From the NCBI GenBank assembly GCA_030220185.1, contig JASPKZ010010276.1, forward strand, positions 222,501-286,500: a stretch of DNA of 64,000 bases, written 5' to 3'. Each line of letters begins with the position of its first letter. Within the stretch, counting starts at the first letter, position 1. The notes beneath the pieces were generated by a model, which had not been told where the DNA came from, ran no database searches, and saw only the letters and a list, made by a program, of their open reading frames with translations. The position numbers were made by a program, and so were the translations under genes. The stretch comes from Diploptera punctata (Eukaryota > Arthropoda > Insecta > Blattodea > Blaberidae). Positions 11,419-22,185 of this stretch are shown in pieces.

Positions 11419-11905
11419 ATTGACTAACTAACTAACTCATTAATTCTATCGAAACCGTAGGTTAATGATCGCGGTGGACATAAGCTCTCAATACATTCCT
11501 ATCCTGAAGTAATATTTTCCAATCTTCCCTTGAATAATATACTTCTCTCAAATCATGGATAATGTTATTCTGCCACCTCATTCTTGGTCTACCAAGTGGG
11601 TGTTTTCCCTCTGGTTTTCTACAAGAAGCTTCCATCCACCTCTTTTATTCCCATTCGTGCCACATGTCCTGCCCATCTCAGTCTACGAGACTTAACTGTT
11701 CTTATTATATCTAGCACCCTATACAACTATGCACCTCACTATTATGTAACTTAGTTTGCTCCTTTTATTATTTTGTTTGCCCAAACATTTTCCTAAAAAC
11801 TTTATTCTCTAATACTACTAATCTTTTTTTCCTTAAAGTAAGAGTCCATGTTTCGTATCCATATAATATAACTGGGAGAATAACAGTTTTATATACTAGT
11901 TATTG
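11419..11905 (-). mobile_element. RTE-like family A 3' part, degenerate
   Basis: From 11,419 (GACTAACTAACTAACTCA, the reverse of a mutated (GTTA)n tail) the minus strand follows family A: YGPRMRW-type segment, GHEWE/GHVAR region, then the LGKKRLVVLENKVFRKMF-like stretch and YGYETWTLTLR. Small insertions break the frame repeatedly. Confidence 0.65.
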
Positions 11906-12715
11906 ACATTAATGTAATTTAGCAATTGTCAGGATATTATGTTTCTTGGATCATCTTGCAAGGATACCAGCTGCTAAATATCGTATCCCATACCAACCAT
12001 TGTTCTGCCAGAGAACGAAAGTCCCAAGATGGAATGCGGGTGAGCACGATAGAGCCGAACGCATGGAGTCTTGGTTCTATTTTACATTTCGAAAACATAG
12101 TTTGTAAATATGCTATAAGCATAATTAAAAACTAATATAACATAACGCTAATAGAACATTAGTATTATCATCAGATTAATACAGGAAATATGTCTATAGT
12201 CTTGTTTTAAAGATCACAATAGCAGGAATCTGTACCAACTGTTATAATTTGTTACAACCGTAAAACATTCCTCATGTCATCATTTGCCAATGATATTCGA
12301 GGAATCCGCCTGCACGCAAACTGAACACCACCTGCTGCATATGACCGTCATTCCGGCGCGGAGATATTCTTTCTCTGGGCATCAGTATTAGGCATTAGAG
12401 AATTACTAGAATACATGACAAATCAATAAATTATCAACTGACAACACAGTTATCATGTCCAAATAAAAATGTAAACGAGAATAATTGTATAAATGTTATT
12501 TCCACTGGAAATAACATTATGTGTACTAAATATCTAAGAAAAATATTTAATTAAAAATATATTTAACTATGAAAAAGTCCTGAAATTGAGATGTCATAGA
12601 ATAAATGCACATTTTTGTGAAATATAGTTATTGTAACTCGACACAGTCATCTTCCATATATCATAAAGTACGATACAATCTGCTTTCCGACGAAGACGAA
12701 ATCACACATTCAAAA
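11906..12715. other. No gene recognised
   Basis: AT-rich and unassigned. Complementary open frames at about 11,930-12,130 on both strands show no recognisable motif. Confidence 0.5.
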
Positions 12716-12985
12716 ATAGTAGTAGTAGTAGTAGGACTTTATTAGACAAAAAAGTAAGATATTTACAATATTATTTACAAATATGGGTCGCACGGGCAGT
12801 AAGCCGTACGTGCTGTTGACAGTCCGTTACAATAAAGTAATAATTGGTACTGGTGTAAAGAAAAATAAACAAAAACAGCAATAAACATTACAATTACATA
12901 ATAGAGAAACACAATAAAAATAATTCAAAAATAAACAAGCCTATTATACTAAGGTTAATTCTGATTTGTTGCTAAAAGGATCAGA
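12716..12985 (-). mobile_element. Non-LTR retrotransposon 3' UTR with (TAC)n tail, copy 1
   Basis: The minus strand ends in an AATAAAGTCC polyadenylation-like segment and a (TAC)n tail at 12,718-12,733. The conserved core CGCACGGGCAGTAAGCCG / GTACGTGCTGTTGACAGTC recurs at 16,968 and 24,591. Only the 3' untranslated part is present. Confidence 0.7.
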
Positions 12986-12992
12986 TTTATAC

Positions 12993-12996
12993 TCTC

Positions 12997-13050
<54 letters not shown>

Positions 13051-13058
13051 TCTCTCAT
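12993..13058. repeat. (TC)n then (CA)n and (TA)n microsatellites
   Basis: A (TC)n run at 12,993-13,058 continues into CA-rich (13,060-13,090) and (TA)n (13,102-13,130) tracts just before a SINE-4-like segment. Confidence 0.9.
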
Positions 13059-13099
13059 ACACACACACACAACACACGCACACACACTCACATGCACGC

Positions 13100-13133
<34 letters not shown>

Positions 13134-13134
13134 A

Positions 13135-13390
13135 TAAGAAAAATAAATGCTTGGACGGGATTTGAACCCGGACCTCTGGATTTACTCCAGTTATACCCCA
13201 GTACACTACAAACTACGCTAAACGAAAGCAAATGTAGTAGAAACATTTTATTTTTCTTTTTATATATCCTCGATAACGAGAGGTAGCGGTGAACTCGGTC
13301 CCCGCTGCCATCTAGTTTTCTCCGATAACAAGTAAGTAAATTAAAGAAAATATTTTTACTTTTCTAGAAGTATCGCTTCTATATTTCGAT
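13135..13390 (-). mobile_element. SINE-4 related copy, degenerate
   Basis: It carries AAATAAATGCTTGGACGGGA and TTTGAACCCGG, the minus-strand tRNA-like module of SINE-4 (B-box side intact, A-box side diverged). It is followed by the body also seen at 35,960-36,060 (ACTCGGTCCCCGCTGCCATC here; ACTCGGTCTTCACTGCCATC there). Confidence 0.6.
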
Positions 13391-13545
13391 ATTATAATTA
13401 AATTTTTTTGACATTGAGCAATGCAAAGCTTAATATGATACAATAAGAAAAATGAATCTTATTATATCACATTAAGAAAAATAAATCTTATTATATCATA
13501 TTAAGCTTGCATTGCTCAATGTAAAAAATTTAATTATAACATCGA
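13391..13545. repeat. Inverted repeat (fold-back) at SINE-4 junction
   Basis: ATTATAATTAAATTTTTTTG then CATTGAGCAATGCAAAGCTT is mirrored by AAGCTTGCATTGCTCAATG and then AATTTAATTATAAC, arms of about 50 bp. Between them AAGAAAAATRAATCTTATTA occurs twice in tandem. Confidence 0.75.
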
Positions 13546-14570
13546 CACATATAAACCGTTTTAAATATTAGAGGAACACGTTTAAATCGAAGTACTAAGA
13601 ATATTGGAGCAATGTAATTTCTGATAGTCAATTCTTATGGGTCGACATATGGTTTAAAATTATAATAGAGATCTTCTAAAATATAAGATGTTACTTTCTC
13701 TTTGAATAAACTATCAAAAAGGAAGAGAGTGTATTTTAGTCAAGAACTGTAGTTTACCTTCGGCACTGAAAATGTAATTTGAGTTGACTGGACCTTCTAT
13801 AGACAAAACTGCTCCAGGTTAGATCGCTTTAACGATAACAAGTTCCCACATCAAAGACGTATATCGGATAAAAGTAATACCTACTCCATTTTCCGTTTCG
13901 ATTGTTTCTATCCCCTATCGGAACTGCACAAATACTTTCGTAAAGGAGAAGTTACTGTACTGAACACCTTGCAAGACACAGCTAACACTACACTACATAA
14001 TATTTTGTAAATATTTGAAACATTGAAATCATAAGCAGATAAATCATGGTTGCAGTAACTTATATTAAAAGTTGACGATGATTATAAAAACTAGAATTAC
14101 ACTTCTTTTTCATATCGTGTGTGCATTAAGCGAATGAGAGTTGCGCAACACTGGATGTTGTTATTAGTTACTTCAGGAAGTATATGAAGTTCATAGAAAT
14201 GAGGAAAACAAATGAAAATATATTTTTGAAATTAAATCTAACATAATTATGTGTTCATGCGAGGAGTCATAGCTCGTGACAGAATTTCAACAGAATAATA
14301 AAGAGTGTGAACTTTTTAACTTGGTAAAAGAGAAGGGAGACAGCAGTTCCATAAATACTATCTAAATTGATAACTGTAGGAAGTACACAGGTTACATCTA
14401 GTTCCGGATGTACAAAACAAATTGAAAAGTTTTTCACAAATCATTATTCCACACCTCGCACATAACAACAATAAACTTCAACAGTACTTTCCTTTGTGAA
14501 TCTACAATCTACAATGGCGTAACAGTTCTATGTTGGTTTTAGTAACTCGTTTGTTAGGAGTTACTAGACT
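13546..14570. other. No gene recognised
   Basis: Unassigned AT-rich sequence without convincing exons or element ends. Confidence 0.5.
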
Positions 14571-14572
14571 AA

Positions 14573-14840
14573 GTTATTGAGGTGTTAACATGGGAGAGGC
14601 AGTAAGCCATATAAAAGCAAATTTTACAGGAGAAGCAAAAAAACAGTTTTCCCAACATTAATTTTAATATAATATTGACACTACTAAACAATATATTTTA
14701 TTTACAAAATAGTTACAAAATATCCATATTAGATTTACAAAAATATTTGAATTTGAAACTGTAATATTGTTTTTTTTGCTTCCCCTGTAAAATTTGCTAT
14801 TCACGACTTACTACCTTTCCCATGTCAACGCCTCTTCAGT
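14573..14840. mobile_element. Fold-back/MITE-like element, ~57-bp arms
   Basis: Left arm ACATGGGAGAGGCAGTAAGC ... AGCAAATTTTACAGGAGAAG pairs with the right arm CTTCCCCTGTAAAATTTGCT ... GACTTACTACCTTTCCCATG. The similarity extends outward to GTTATTGAGG / CCTCTTCAGTTAC. The loop is about 125 bp and AT-rich. No coding is present. The superfamily is unknown. Confidence 0.65.
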
Positions 14841-14860
14841 TACTCTTTTTATACGCTTTA

Positions 14861-15850
14861 TATTAGCTTGACCTCTATATATATATATGTAACGGAATCT
14901 TTCAACGCGATTTTCGCCCACTTAAAATCACTGTATCGACTTGAAACTTTGTATACTTGTAAAGGACCCGTGAAAATACAATAATTTCATTTTTTTTCTA
15001 AACTCCTGGCTAGAATCATCAGAAAATCAAAACAAGTGTATTTGTATCTATGTAACGGAATCTTTGAACACGATTTTCACCCACATAGAAACATTGGATC
15101 GACTTGAAACTTTGTATACATGTAATGGTTCCGTGATAATACAATAATTTAATATTTTGTTTCTAAAATCCTGGCCAGAATCATCAGAAAGTAAAAAAAC
15201 TTTTTAGTCCATCGTTGTAAGAGCGTCGCTGGTTCGAATCCGACTGAGACGATCTTTTTAGAAGAGTATTGCTTTTAGCTCATATTACAACAGTATCGGA
15301 TTTAAAGATATTTACATTTTTATCCTATTCTGTAAAATATTAAAACTAAAAAATAAAAAAATAAATAATAGTTTTAAAAACTAAAACATCACGCTTTATT
15401 AGAAAACCGAACTAAAAAATGAAAAATAATTTTAATTTCCAACACGATTGGGGTAAAATTAAAATGGTCAACAAACCAATCATCTCCTACACATATAGAA
15501 TAAAACTAGAGTTATCAACAAAAAGAAAATAATTTTACCATCAAAAGCGTGGGGTGCTTTTTTATGATTTTTACATTTTCTTCTTGGAGACTTTACTTTT
15601 ACCAATATCTGTTTATTATCAAATATATTAATTGGTATAGAACATCCCACACTCTTTATGGTAAAACTATTTTATTTTTGTTGATAACTCTAGTTTTATT
15701 CTAAAATGTGTTGGAGATGATTTTTTGTTGACCACTTTAATTTTATCAGAATCGTGTTGGAAATTGAAACTGTTTTTCATTTTTTAGTTCGGTTTTCTAA
15801 TAAAGCGTGTTGTTTTAGTTTTTTAAAATTATTATTTATTTCCCTAAAGA
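14861..15850 (+). mobile_element. tRNA-Tyr composite fold-back element, copy 1 (internally deleted)
   Basis: Order: GCTTTATATTAGCTTGACCT start; two ~170-bp tandem units (GTAACGGAATCTTT...GACTTGAAACTTTGTATAC); a tRNA-Tyr-derived remnant at 15,209-15,252 that keeps only the 5' end and B-box (GGTTCGAATCC); then a long palindrome (15,340-15,840) with AAAAGCGTGGGG and TCTAATAAAGCGTG arms. Full comparison copies lie at 28,960-30,050 and, inverted, at 52,140-52,850. Confidence 0.65.
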
Positions 15851-15859
15851 TTCCATTGA

Positions 15860-16440
15860 TGATGTGCGATAATCACACCAACCCAATGAGACATCTAGTA
15901 GGCAACTAAGATATTACTAGGATGAATTAGGTCGGTAAAATTTGCTTAGAGGCCTCTTTATTCAGACTTAAGGATCTTTTACGAGCTTAAAAATCTTCAG
16001 ACTAGGAACCCATGGCATATAAAGTCCCTCCCGGAGGACTTGCTCTTTGGATTTTTCCATCCTAAAAAAATTCAGTACTTCGGTCGAGTTTGAAATCACT
16101 ATCATCGGGATCAGAGACAAGGAGCATAACCACTAGTCCACCTCTACCTACTTCCTTTGTGAATAGACATCTTCATTTAGGACAACCTGAATTTCAACTT
16201 CCCATAAAACAAAATGAGATTATAAGTGTTTTATTCGTATAACGTACCAAATAATACAGCATTAGGTCCCGAAGGTCTAACCGCAGTCACTTCCAAGGTG
16301 ATCTATATCGACTCCCAGGAGTCGACTCTTACCTGCAAAGTGTCCACAAAAATTGGGAGGGCATGAGATGTAAATGAGTGTCCACGAGAATGAATCAAAT
16401 CTTAGCATGTCGTGACCAAAATTGTTACTTTTCATTCACA
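15860..16440. other. Mostly unassigned; possible decayed tRNA-like head near 16,130
   Basis: The minus strand at about 16,105-16,150 reads GGTGGACTAGTGGTTATGCT, which resembles an A-box, but no convincing B-box follows. Nothing else was recognised. Confidence 0.35.
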
Positions 16441-16442
16441 AA

Positions 16443-16685
16443 CTACTCATTGGCACTATCGAACTCGTATGTTCAAGGTCGCACGGACATAAGCTCTCCG
16501 TAGACATCCTTATTCTAGCTAATGTTTTTCAATCATACCCTGTATATTCTACTTCCCTCAAATATTAGTCAATGTTATTCTCCCATCTAATTTTTGATCT
16601 ACCAACTAGGGGTGTTCCTTATGGTTTTCGTACGAGAAGCCTCCATTGCCCCTCTTTTATTCAACATTCGTTCCACATAAATATA
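16443..16685 (-). mobile_element. RTE-like family A 3' end, old copy
   Basis: CTCATTGGCACTATCGAACTC is the reverse of the family A terminus. The minus strand continues through the WRAY/YTGYD..L and RPR.RW-like segments with many substitutions. A (TA)n run at 16,696-16,724 follows. Confidence 0.6.
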
Positions 16686-16695
16686 ATAATTCATA

Positions 16696-16726
<31 letters not shown>

Positions 16727-16794
16727 AACAGATCTACAATGTAATAAAACATATTCCTGTGCCCAAAGCTTTTTTAAATTTTAATCTTCTTTCT

Positions 16795-16955
16795 TCATTC
16801 TGCTCTATCTTCCCACCCCAATTCTTCCAGATCTATCTCCCTCATTCCTCTTCTTGCATCATCCATACATTTAAATCTAGATGGACCCCTCTTTCCTTTC
16901 CCAGGTGGATTCATTTCCAAAGCTTGTCTGGGTAAAATTTTCTCTGGCATCCTAT
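16795..16955 (-). mobile_element. RTE-like retrotransposon 3' end (family D type)
   Basis: The minus-strand frame reads RMPEKILPRQALEMNPPGKG, then KRGPSRFKCMDDARRGMREI and WEDRAE. This matches the terminal RTE-like pattern (lPK..l.W.PpGkrkRGRPr.rW.Ddvr.dM). The (TAC)n-tailed element begins directly after it, so one inserted beside or into the other. Confidence 0.6.
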
Positions 16956-16959
16956 GTAG

Positions 16960-17865
16960 TAGTAGTAGTAGGACTTTATTAGACAAAAAGTAAGATATTT
17001 ACAATATTATTTACAAATATGGGTCGCACGGGCAGTACGCCGTACGTGCTGTTGACAGTCAGTTACAATAAAGTAATAATTGGTACTAGTGTAAAGAAAA
17101 ATAAACAACAAAAACAGCAATAACATTACAATTACATGAAGAAAACACAATGATAATATTACAATTAAATAATAACACAATAGCATTATACACTAAAAAC
17201 ATTAACATTAAAATTACATAAAGAAAACATAATAATATTACAATTAAGTAATAACACAATAGCATTATACACTAAAAAAACATTAACATTACAATTACAC
17301 AAAGAAAACACATTAATATTACAATTAAATAATAACACAATAGCATTATACACTAATTAATTTATATATAATTGTTAATAATTAATGGTATTGCATTTAG
17401 ATAACATATATTTATTCATGAATGAGTGTTGTCCTTATTTTTCGCGTTTTGTCCAGAAATTTACCGAGGTTTATCCAATTTTCTGGATTTACCAATAACT
17501 CGTTGCATGCCAATCTTTCCCGATTTGAATTTAGAAATCTTTCCGGTAATAACTGACGTCTCCAATATTCTAAATCATTACATTTTCCTAATATATGTAT
17601 CTCATCTTCAAAGTTCCCGCACATTGGACATATTCGCATATCGTGATCGTCGCTAATTTTTAGAAATTTCCATGCCCCTAGCCTAAACCAAGCAAGCCCT
17701 GATCTCTCCTTAAATCCTAGGTTGAGTATATACGATTCTTTTCCCCAGACGTGTTTTAGGTCTCTTTGTAAACACAGTGAGCGTTTTCCTGTACATTCGG
17801 CGAAAGTATCTTTGTTGGTTTATATCTAAGTACCTCCTCCTTATTTTTCTCCACTATGTATTAGT
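16960..17865 (-). mobile_element. Non-LTR retrotransposon 3' part with zinc knuckle, copy 2
   Basis: The minus-strand ORF at 17,412-17,639 encodes CPMCGNFEDEIHILGKC, a C-x2-C-x8-H-x4-C knuckle that normally follows the RT in I/R1/Jockey-type non-LTR elements, then YWRRQLLPERFLNSNR and a stop. Upstream (17,640-17,860) the other frames read RACLV..RGMEISK and EKNKEEVLRYKPTKI, so there are frameshifts. A long 3' UTR with repeated ATTACAATTAAATAATAACA segments leads to AATAAAGTCC and a (TAC)n tail. No RT catalytic motif is present. Confidence 0.7.
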
Positions 17866-17891
17866 ATATTATATAATTACGTAATGTTAAT

Positions 17892-18498
17892 TAAATAAAA
17901 ATAAAACCTAGTTTTATTTGATTTTCATATTTATTAAGTTATAATTCAGTGACAGCTGTTTCGGTACACTTTACCTTCTTCAGACATGTTAACAAATTAT
18001 AATTTATACAATAATAATTTATATAATCCATCCATCCATCCATCCATAGTAATTCTGCCCGAGGGCAGGTCCTTCACTGCAATCATAGCATTTTCATGCT
18101 ATGCTTGCAGCTTTACTAGGGAATTGTAGGTGTGGTAGCTTCCCGTTGCTTTCCACACCGGTGAAGGATGATGGTGATAATGATTAGGATGATGATGGTG
18201 ACCATATGATTTCGGGGACCGTTTGGCCCTTAAAGTTTTTCTGACATTTGTCTTACAGGTGAGGAAAAAACCTAATAAAAACCTCACCCAGAAAAAACTG
18301 CCCCGACCGGGGATCGAACCCGGGCCCGCTGCGTGACAAGGCAGCACGCTACCTCGAGACCACAGCGGTGGACATTTATATAATAATAATACATAATTTA
18401 ACATGTTTGAAGAAGGTACAGTGTACCCAAGCAGCTGTCACTGAATTATAACTTAATAAATATGAAAATCAAATGAAACTAAGTTTTATTTTTATTTA
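17892..18498. mobile_element. Fold-back element hosting a SINE-1 in its loop
   Basis: The left arm (17,892-18,010, with ATTCAGTGACAGCTGTTTCG and ACCTTCTTCAGACATGTTAA) is mirrored by 18,385-18,498. Arms are about 115 bp with several mismatches. A GTTAAT hexamer directly abuts both ends (17,886-17,891 and 18,499-18,504), a plausible target duplication. No coding. The GAAGAAGG / CAGCTGT motifs recall the hairpin element at 48,488-48,657, but the arms are different sequences. Confidence 0.7.
18027..18373 (-). mobile_element. SINE-1, full length
   Basis: The minus strand starts GTCCACCGCTGTGGTCTCGA, with an A-box-like GGTAGCGTGCTGCC, a CTTGTCAC anticodon-like loop (GTC, Asp-like) and B-box GGTTCGATCCC. 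The body follows, then the tetraloop hairpins (18,055-18,068 holds CTGCC/GGCAG), and the tail is (ATGG)n. Flanking ATTTATATAAT is duplicated at both ends. It sits in the fold-back loop, so it is younger than that element. Confidence 0.88.
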
Positions 18499-18904
18499 GT
18501 TAATAAATATGGATTTTCGTCAAGTAAACACCAACTCAGTTGATTATTTAATGACATAATACTTTCTTATAATATACATATAAAGTACGTACGAAATAAA
18601 TATTTTAAAAACATGAATATTTATAAAACATGATGTTGACATGGAAATAGATTCGTAGAACCTTTGACCCATGCTTTAATCATGGGAAAATTTGAGATGT
18701 TGGGATGACGATCATTATCCGCCGTCAAGATAAAGTTAAAAACCAGCAACTTAATTGCTTTGGATTGTAGTTAAAGCTACTTCTTAAAATATTGTCTTGA
18801 GTTCGATCAACGTATTTCGTTTTACTTATAAAATTGATTTTATACTTTTATACTTAACTTCTCCGAGCAAACACCACATTCGCCATGTTAGTATAACGGA
18901 TAGA

Positions 18905-19066
18905 TGATGTCTGTGGACGTTTGGGCTGTACATTTTTCTGACGTATGTTTTAAAGGTAAGGAAAACCCCTGAACCATCACCCAGAAAAGGTTTCCCAACC
19001 GGGAGTCGAATCCCAGGCACACTGCTTAAGAGGCAGCGACCCTACCCCGAGACAACAGCGGTTGAC
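18905..19066 (-). mobile_element. SINE-1 5' half, divergent
   Basis: GTCAACCGCTGTTGTCTCGG head, B-box GGATTCGACTCCC, then CTGGGTGATGG and TTCCTTACCTTTAAAACATA, which follow the SINE-1 middle. The 3' hairpin domain is absent. Confidence 0.65.
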
Positions 19067-19795
19067 TATAATATTCCATTGCTGGATATATATTTAATGT
19101 CACCATCTATAATAAATCATTCCGTAACAATGCACATAGGCCATCGATACCGTACTTCCTCAGCACTCACCAAAAGTTTCTTTTTTAGTGAATAAAGATA
19201 TGTTTTTATTAGGTTATTGATCATTTACTTTCTCTGTTTTTTATAATTAGGCAAAATATTGGAAATGAGTGTTTCTATAAGTAGGTATTTGTTTTTCTAA
19301 TGGTATTTGACGAAAACTCCACTATTCTATATTCAATTAAAATTCAAATGAAGCTTTATTCTCCAATACAAGTGGTAATCAATATTCTGAACATAAAATA
19401 GCATTGACAGCTTCAAGTGGACGTGATATGGAAATCTCTCTCGGACTAAACTAGTGCAGTCGGTTCGTACCATATTTACCGCTACTTTCATTATAGGATT
19501 TTAGAGTGTGTACTTCTATTGAAATAGGATAACAAAATTTATCCAAGAATTGGATTTTACGTTTCAAAAACAATTTAAACAAACTGTTTTGAACCAACAT
19601 TTCTCTGATCTATAATAAATGAGAATTTTTTCCCATTTATTAATAGTTAATGTGAATGTAGTAAAAATAAATATAAAATATATCAGATATTTAGCACAAG
19701 ACTGATTTTTTAAAAGAAGTGGGAATATAATGGCATTGTACATAACAATATACATTCATATACACATAGTGTTCTACCCAATAACAGGTATTTCA
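19067..19795. other. No gene recognised
   Basis: AT-rich and unassigned. Confidence 0.5.
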
Positions 19796-19799
19796 CTAC

Positions 19800-20340
19800 A
19801 AACTCAGCATTCTTCACTCTTTCCTTAACTCAGCCTTCCTTTTGTATCCGCATACAAACCATTTATTTTAATACTGTCTGCCATCTGATGTATTTTTCTG
19901 CCTCTAATCTTCTTTCCGTTGACCTTCCTTCCAGGATATCCATCAGCAGACAGTTTCTTCATAGCCAGTGGCAATCCTATTTATTTTCCTCTTCTTCATG
20001 AGTTCCAGAATTGTTATTCCTTCCTCCACTCTGTCCAGGACATCTTTATTTTTTATTTTGTCCATTTCATACGTTACATCCTCCTCCATATCCACATCAA
20101 AAGCTTCCAGTCCCTTTTCCTCATTCCGTCGTAACATCCAAGTATCTGCACCATACAATGCTACACACCACACAAAGTACTTCACAAGCCTCTTCCATAA
20201 TTATTTCATCATCATCATCTGCACTCATGGATTAGGTCTGTTGACCCGTTCCGACTTCAGTCCATCTCTTTCTAGGTCTGCCCACATGTCGGGTGCCTTT
20301 CCATAATTATTTATTAACAATATATACACTTCAAAAAGGC
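19800..20340 (-). mobile_element. RTE-like retrotransposon 3' part (family E)
   Basis: Minus-strand translation from 20,185: KYFVWCVALYGADTWMLRRN, EEKGLEAFDVDMEEDV, DKIKNKDVLDRVEEG, LELMKKRKINRIATG, and after a frame change KVNGKKIRGRKIHQMADSIK. This is the standard post-RT order for RTE-like elements. It is interrupted at 20,207-20,298 by a short family C insertion. Confidence 0.65.
20207..20298 (-). mobile_element. 92-bp family C 3' end inserted in family E
   Basis: The block CATCATCATCATCTGCACTC ... CACATGTCGGGTGCC is flanked by identical TTCCATAATTATTT at 20,193-20,206 and 20,299-20,312, a 14-bp target-site duplication. It equals the terminus of the copy at 4,955 and shows extreme 5' truncation. 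Confidence 0.85.
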
Positions 20341-20528
20341 ATACTATTCAATTAAGAGAGTGAAGTTGTAGAGTATCCTGCTTGACTTCGGAATTCATAA
20401 AAAACCAGACTAATTCGAATATGTATAATTGGCACAAAGAATGGGGTGTGAATATGAAAAAAGTTTGAGATGCTTTTAAAATTCATAATGGGTTAAAACA
20501 AGATCTCCTCTACTATTCAATTTTGTAT

Positions 20529-20921
20529 ACTGAGAATGCTACTAGCCCTCACCAAGAACTTTTAAACAACAGGAGAGAAAAACAGAAAATGATAGGTGCT
20601 GATTTCTACACCTCAGGAGCTATGCTGGACAGAAACTGGACGAAAACCAACCAAGAGCTAAGGCATGTTGTAACACGATATGCGATACACGGCTTTCATC
20701 ATAAGGTGTGCAGAATCAAGAAATATCACGAACCTAGTGAGAAGTGCGTGTGTGAATTGCGTGGCGGACAGTGCGACCGATATCATATACCAAAATGCCC
20801 AAGAAACACGAAATCTCTGAATGACTACAGCAAATACTAAAGAACAATCAATGCCCATTAGGGCGAACCTTTCTTCCTCTTCTTCTTCTTCTTCTTCTTC
20901 TTATTATTATTATTATTATTG
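20529..20921 (+). mobile_element. I/R1-type non-LTR 3' end inserted in family A
   Basis: Flanked by a perfect 13-bp TSD, TTCAATTTTGTAT (20,516-20,528 and 20,922-20,934). The frame that starts inside the TSD ends with HVVTRYAIHGFHHKVCRIKK, then CVCELRGGQCDRYHIPKC, a C-x-C...H-x3-C knuckle like the C-terminus of I/R1-clade elements. After the stop at 20,838 a short 3' UTR leads to (CTT)n(ATT)n at 20,877-20,920. Only the 3' ~390 bp was copied. Confidence 0.75.
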
Positions 20922-20958
20922 TTCAATTTTGTATTAGAGTATGTTATCATACCTTTAG

Positions 20959-21289
20959 TCCCGCGCCGTAGCCGAGCGGTTAAGGTAGGAAGCCTTGGCG
21001 CAGAGCTACGGGACTTGCGCTGGTTCGAGTCTCCAAGGGGGAAGAAATTTTCTCATGGTATTTCGGCCAGTATGGGACCGGTGCCCACCCAGCATCGTGA
21101 GGCAATTGGGTAGCGGCTCCAGGTTGAGGAACCAGCTATAACGGCTGGGGGACTCGACATGCTAACCACATGTCACCCCTACACTGGCTGTTGATCATCT
21201 ACCTCTGTGATTGACACATGTGGATGTGAAGGGCCAGCAGCCGGCTGGTAAAAGGGCAACCGCTGACAAGTGGAAAGACCCTCAATCGG
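20959..21289 (+). mobile_element. SINE-2, full length, perfect TSD
   Basis: It begins TCCCGCGCCGTAGCCGAGCG, with A-box GTAGCCGAGCGGTTAAGG (class II Ser/Leu tRNA style) and B-box GGTTCGAGTCTCC. The body contains GGGTAGCGGCTCCAGGTTGA and GGGGACTCGACATGC, ending CCCTCAATCGG. The 13-bp duplication ATCATACCTTTAG lies at 20,946-20,958 and 21,290-21,302. The second copy is at 60,796-61,139. Confidence 0.9.
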
Positions 21290-21382
21290 ATCATACCTTT
21301 AGGTAATGAAAGAAGGCGTACATATCGATGGTATTAATAAGTATATTGCGATGATATAGTTTTATTGGGTAATAGCGAGGAC

Positions 21383-21644
21383 TAGACTACGATGGGCAGG
21401 ACATGTTGCGTGTATGGGGAATGAAAGACTTGCATGGAAGCTTCTTGTAGGGAAGCCAGAGGGAAAACGCCCAGTTGGTAGACCAAGAATGAGATGGGAG
21501 AATAACATTAACTATGATTTGAGGGAAGTAGATTATACAGGGAATGATTGGAGGGCATTGGCTCAGGATAGAAATGTATGGAGAGCTTATGTCCGCGCGG
21601 CCATGAACCTACGGGTTCGATAGTGCCAGTGAGTAAGTAAGTAA
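21383..21644 (+). mobile_element. Younger family A 3' end inserted in older family A copy
   Basis: A 5'-truncated family A terminus: GDGQDMLR/RMGNERLAWKLLVGKP, then KRPVGRPRMRWENNINYD, WRAYVRAAMNLRVR and stop, then AGTGCCAGTGAGTAAGTAAG. Flanked by GTAATAGCGAGGAC at 21,369-21,382 and 21,645-21,658 (14 bp). The frame at 21,414-21,623 is open, which suggests it is younger than its host. Confidence 0.85.
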
Positions 21645-21790
21645 GTAATAGCGAGGACATACTAAAAGTTAACACTCATTCTATTGAGTAAAAATTGGAC
21701 CTGGAAGTAAACATCAATAAAATTAAATATATGATCACAAAAAGAAATAAATCATATAATTGAACTGGACAGTTAATAATGTAGCCGGAC

Positions 21791-22185
21791 ATTCACTCAG
21801 CTTCCTTCCAAAAAAGAGTAACAGTAAATTAATATAACCCAATGCCAGGCAATTAATATCAAAAACAATAAGGAGGCTATTGAGTGGAACAGTTGTCAGA
21901 CATAGATCATATGTGTACTTGATTTAATCAGGAAAGCGAGTAGAATATGATAATGAAATGATGAATGGCAAATAAAATGATCCAACGAAGCTAGCATTAA
22001 TCGGAACTAATGACTAGTCCCAGGAAGAATCAAAATGTATACTTCTGGATGACCAAAACATCAAAATAAATGTTGGTATAAAATTCCTTAATAAGCGGGA
22101 GGAACCCAGGTAGCTGCAATCCTTTCCATTGTGAAGAGACAGGAGCGATGGACCTGCACAATAAGTTAAAATATTGGCAGAATCC
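21791..22185. other. No gene recognised
   Basis: Possibly decayed retrotransposon sequence, but no segment can be assigned. Confidence 0.4.

Larger units (their letters stand above)
20415..21790 (+). mobile_element. Old RTE family A copy, host to three later insertions
   Basis: Segments 20,415-20,528, 20,935-20,958, 21,303-21,382 and 21,659-21,785 together follow the family A RT. They run from AATTGGCACAAAGAATGGGG, through AATGGTATTAATAAGTATAT (next to the expected YADD, which is decayed) and ATAGCGAGGACATACTAAAA, to CCTGGAAGTAAACATCAATA. Each break coincides with a TSD-flanked insert, so the host predates all three. It is too degenerate to translate. Confidence 0.8.

Noticed and set aside
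20959..21040. Functional tRNA-Ser/Leu gene
   Set aside because: It has A and B boxes but cannot close a normal acceptor arm, and it is the 5' end of a 331-bp TSD-flanked SINE.
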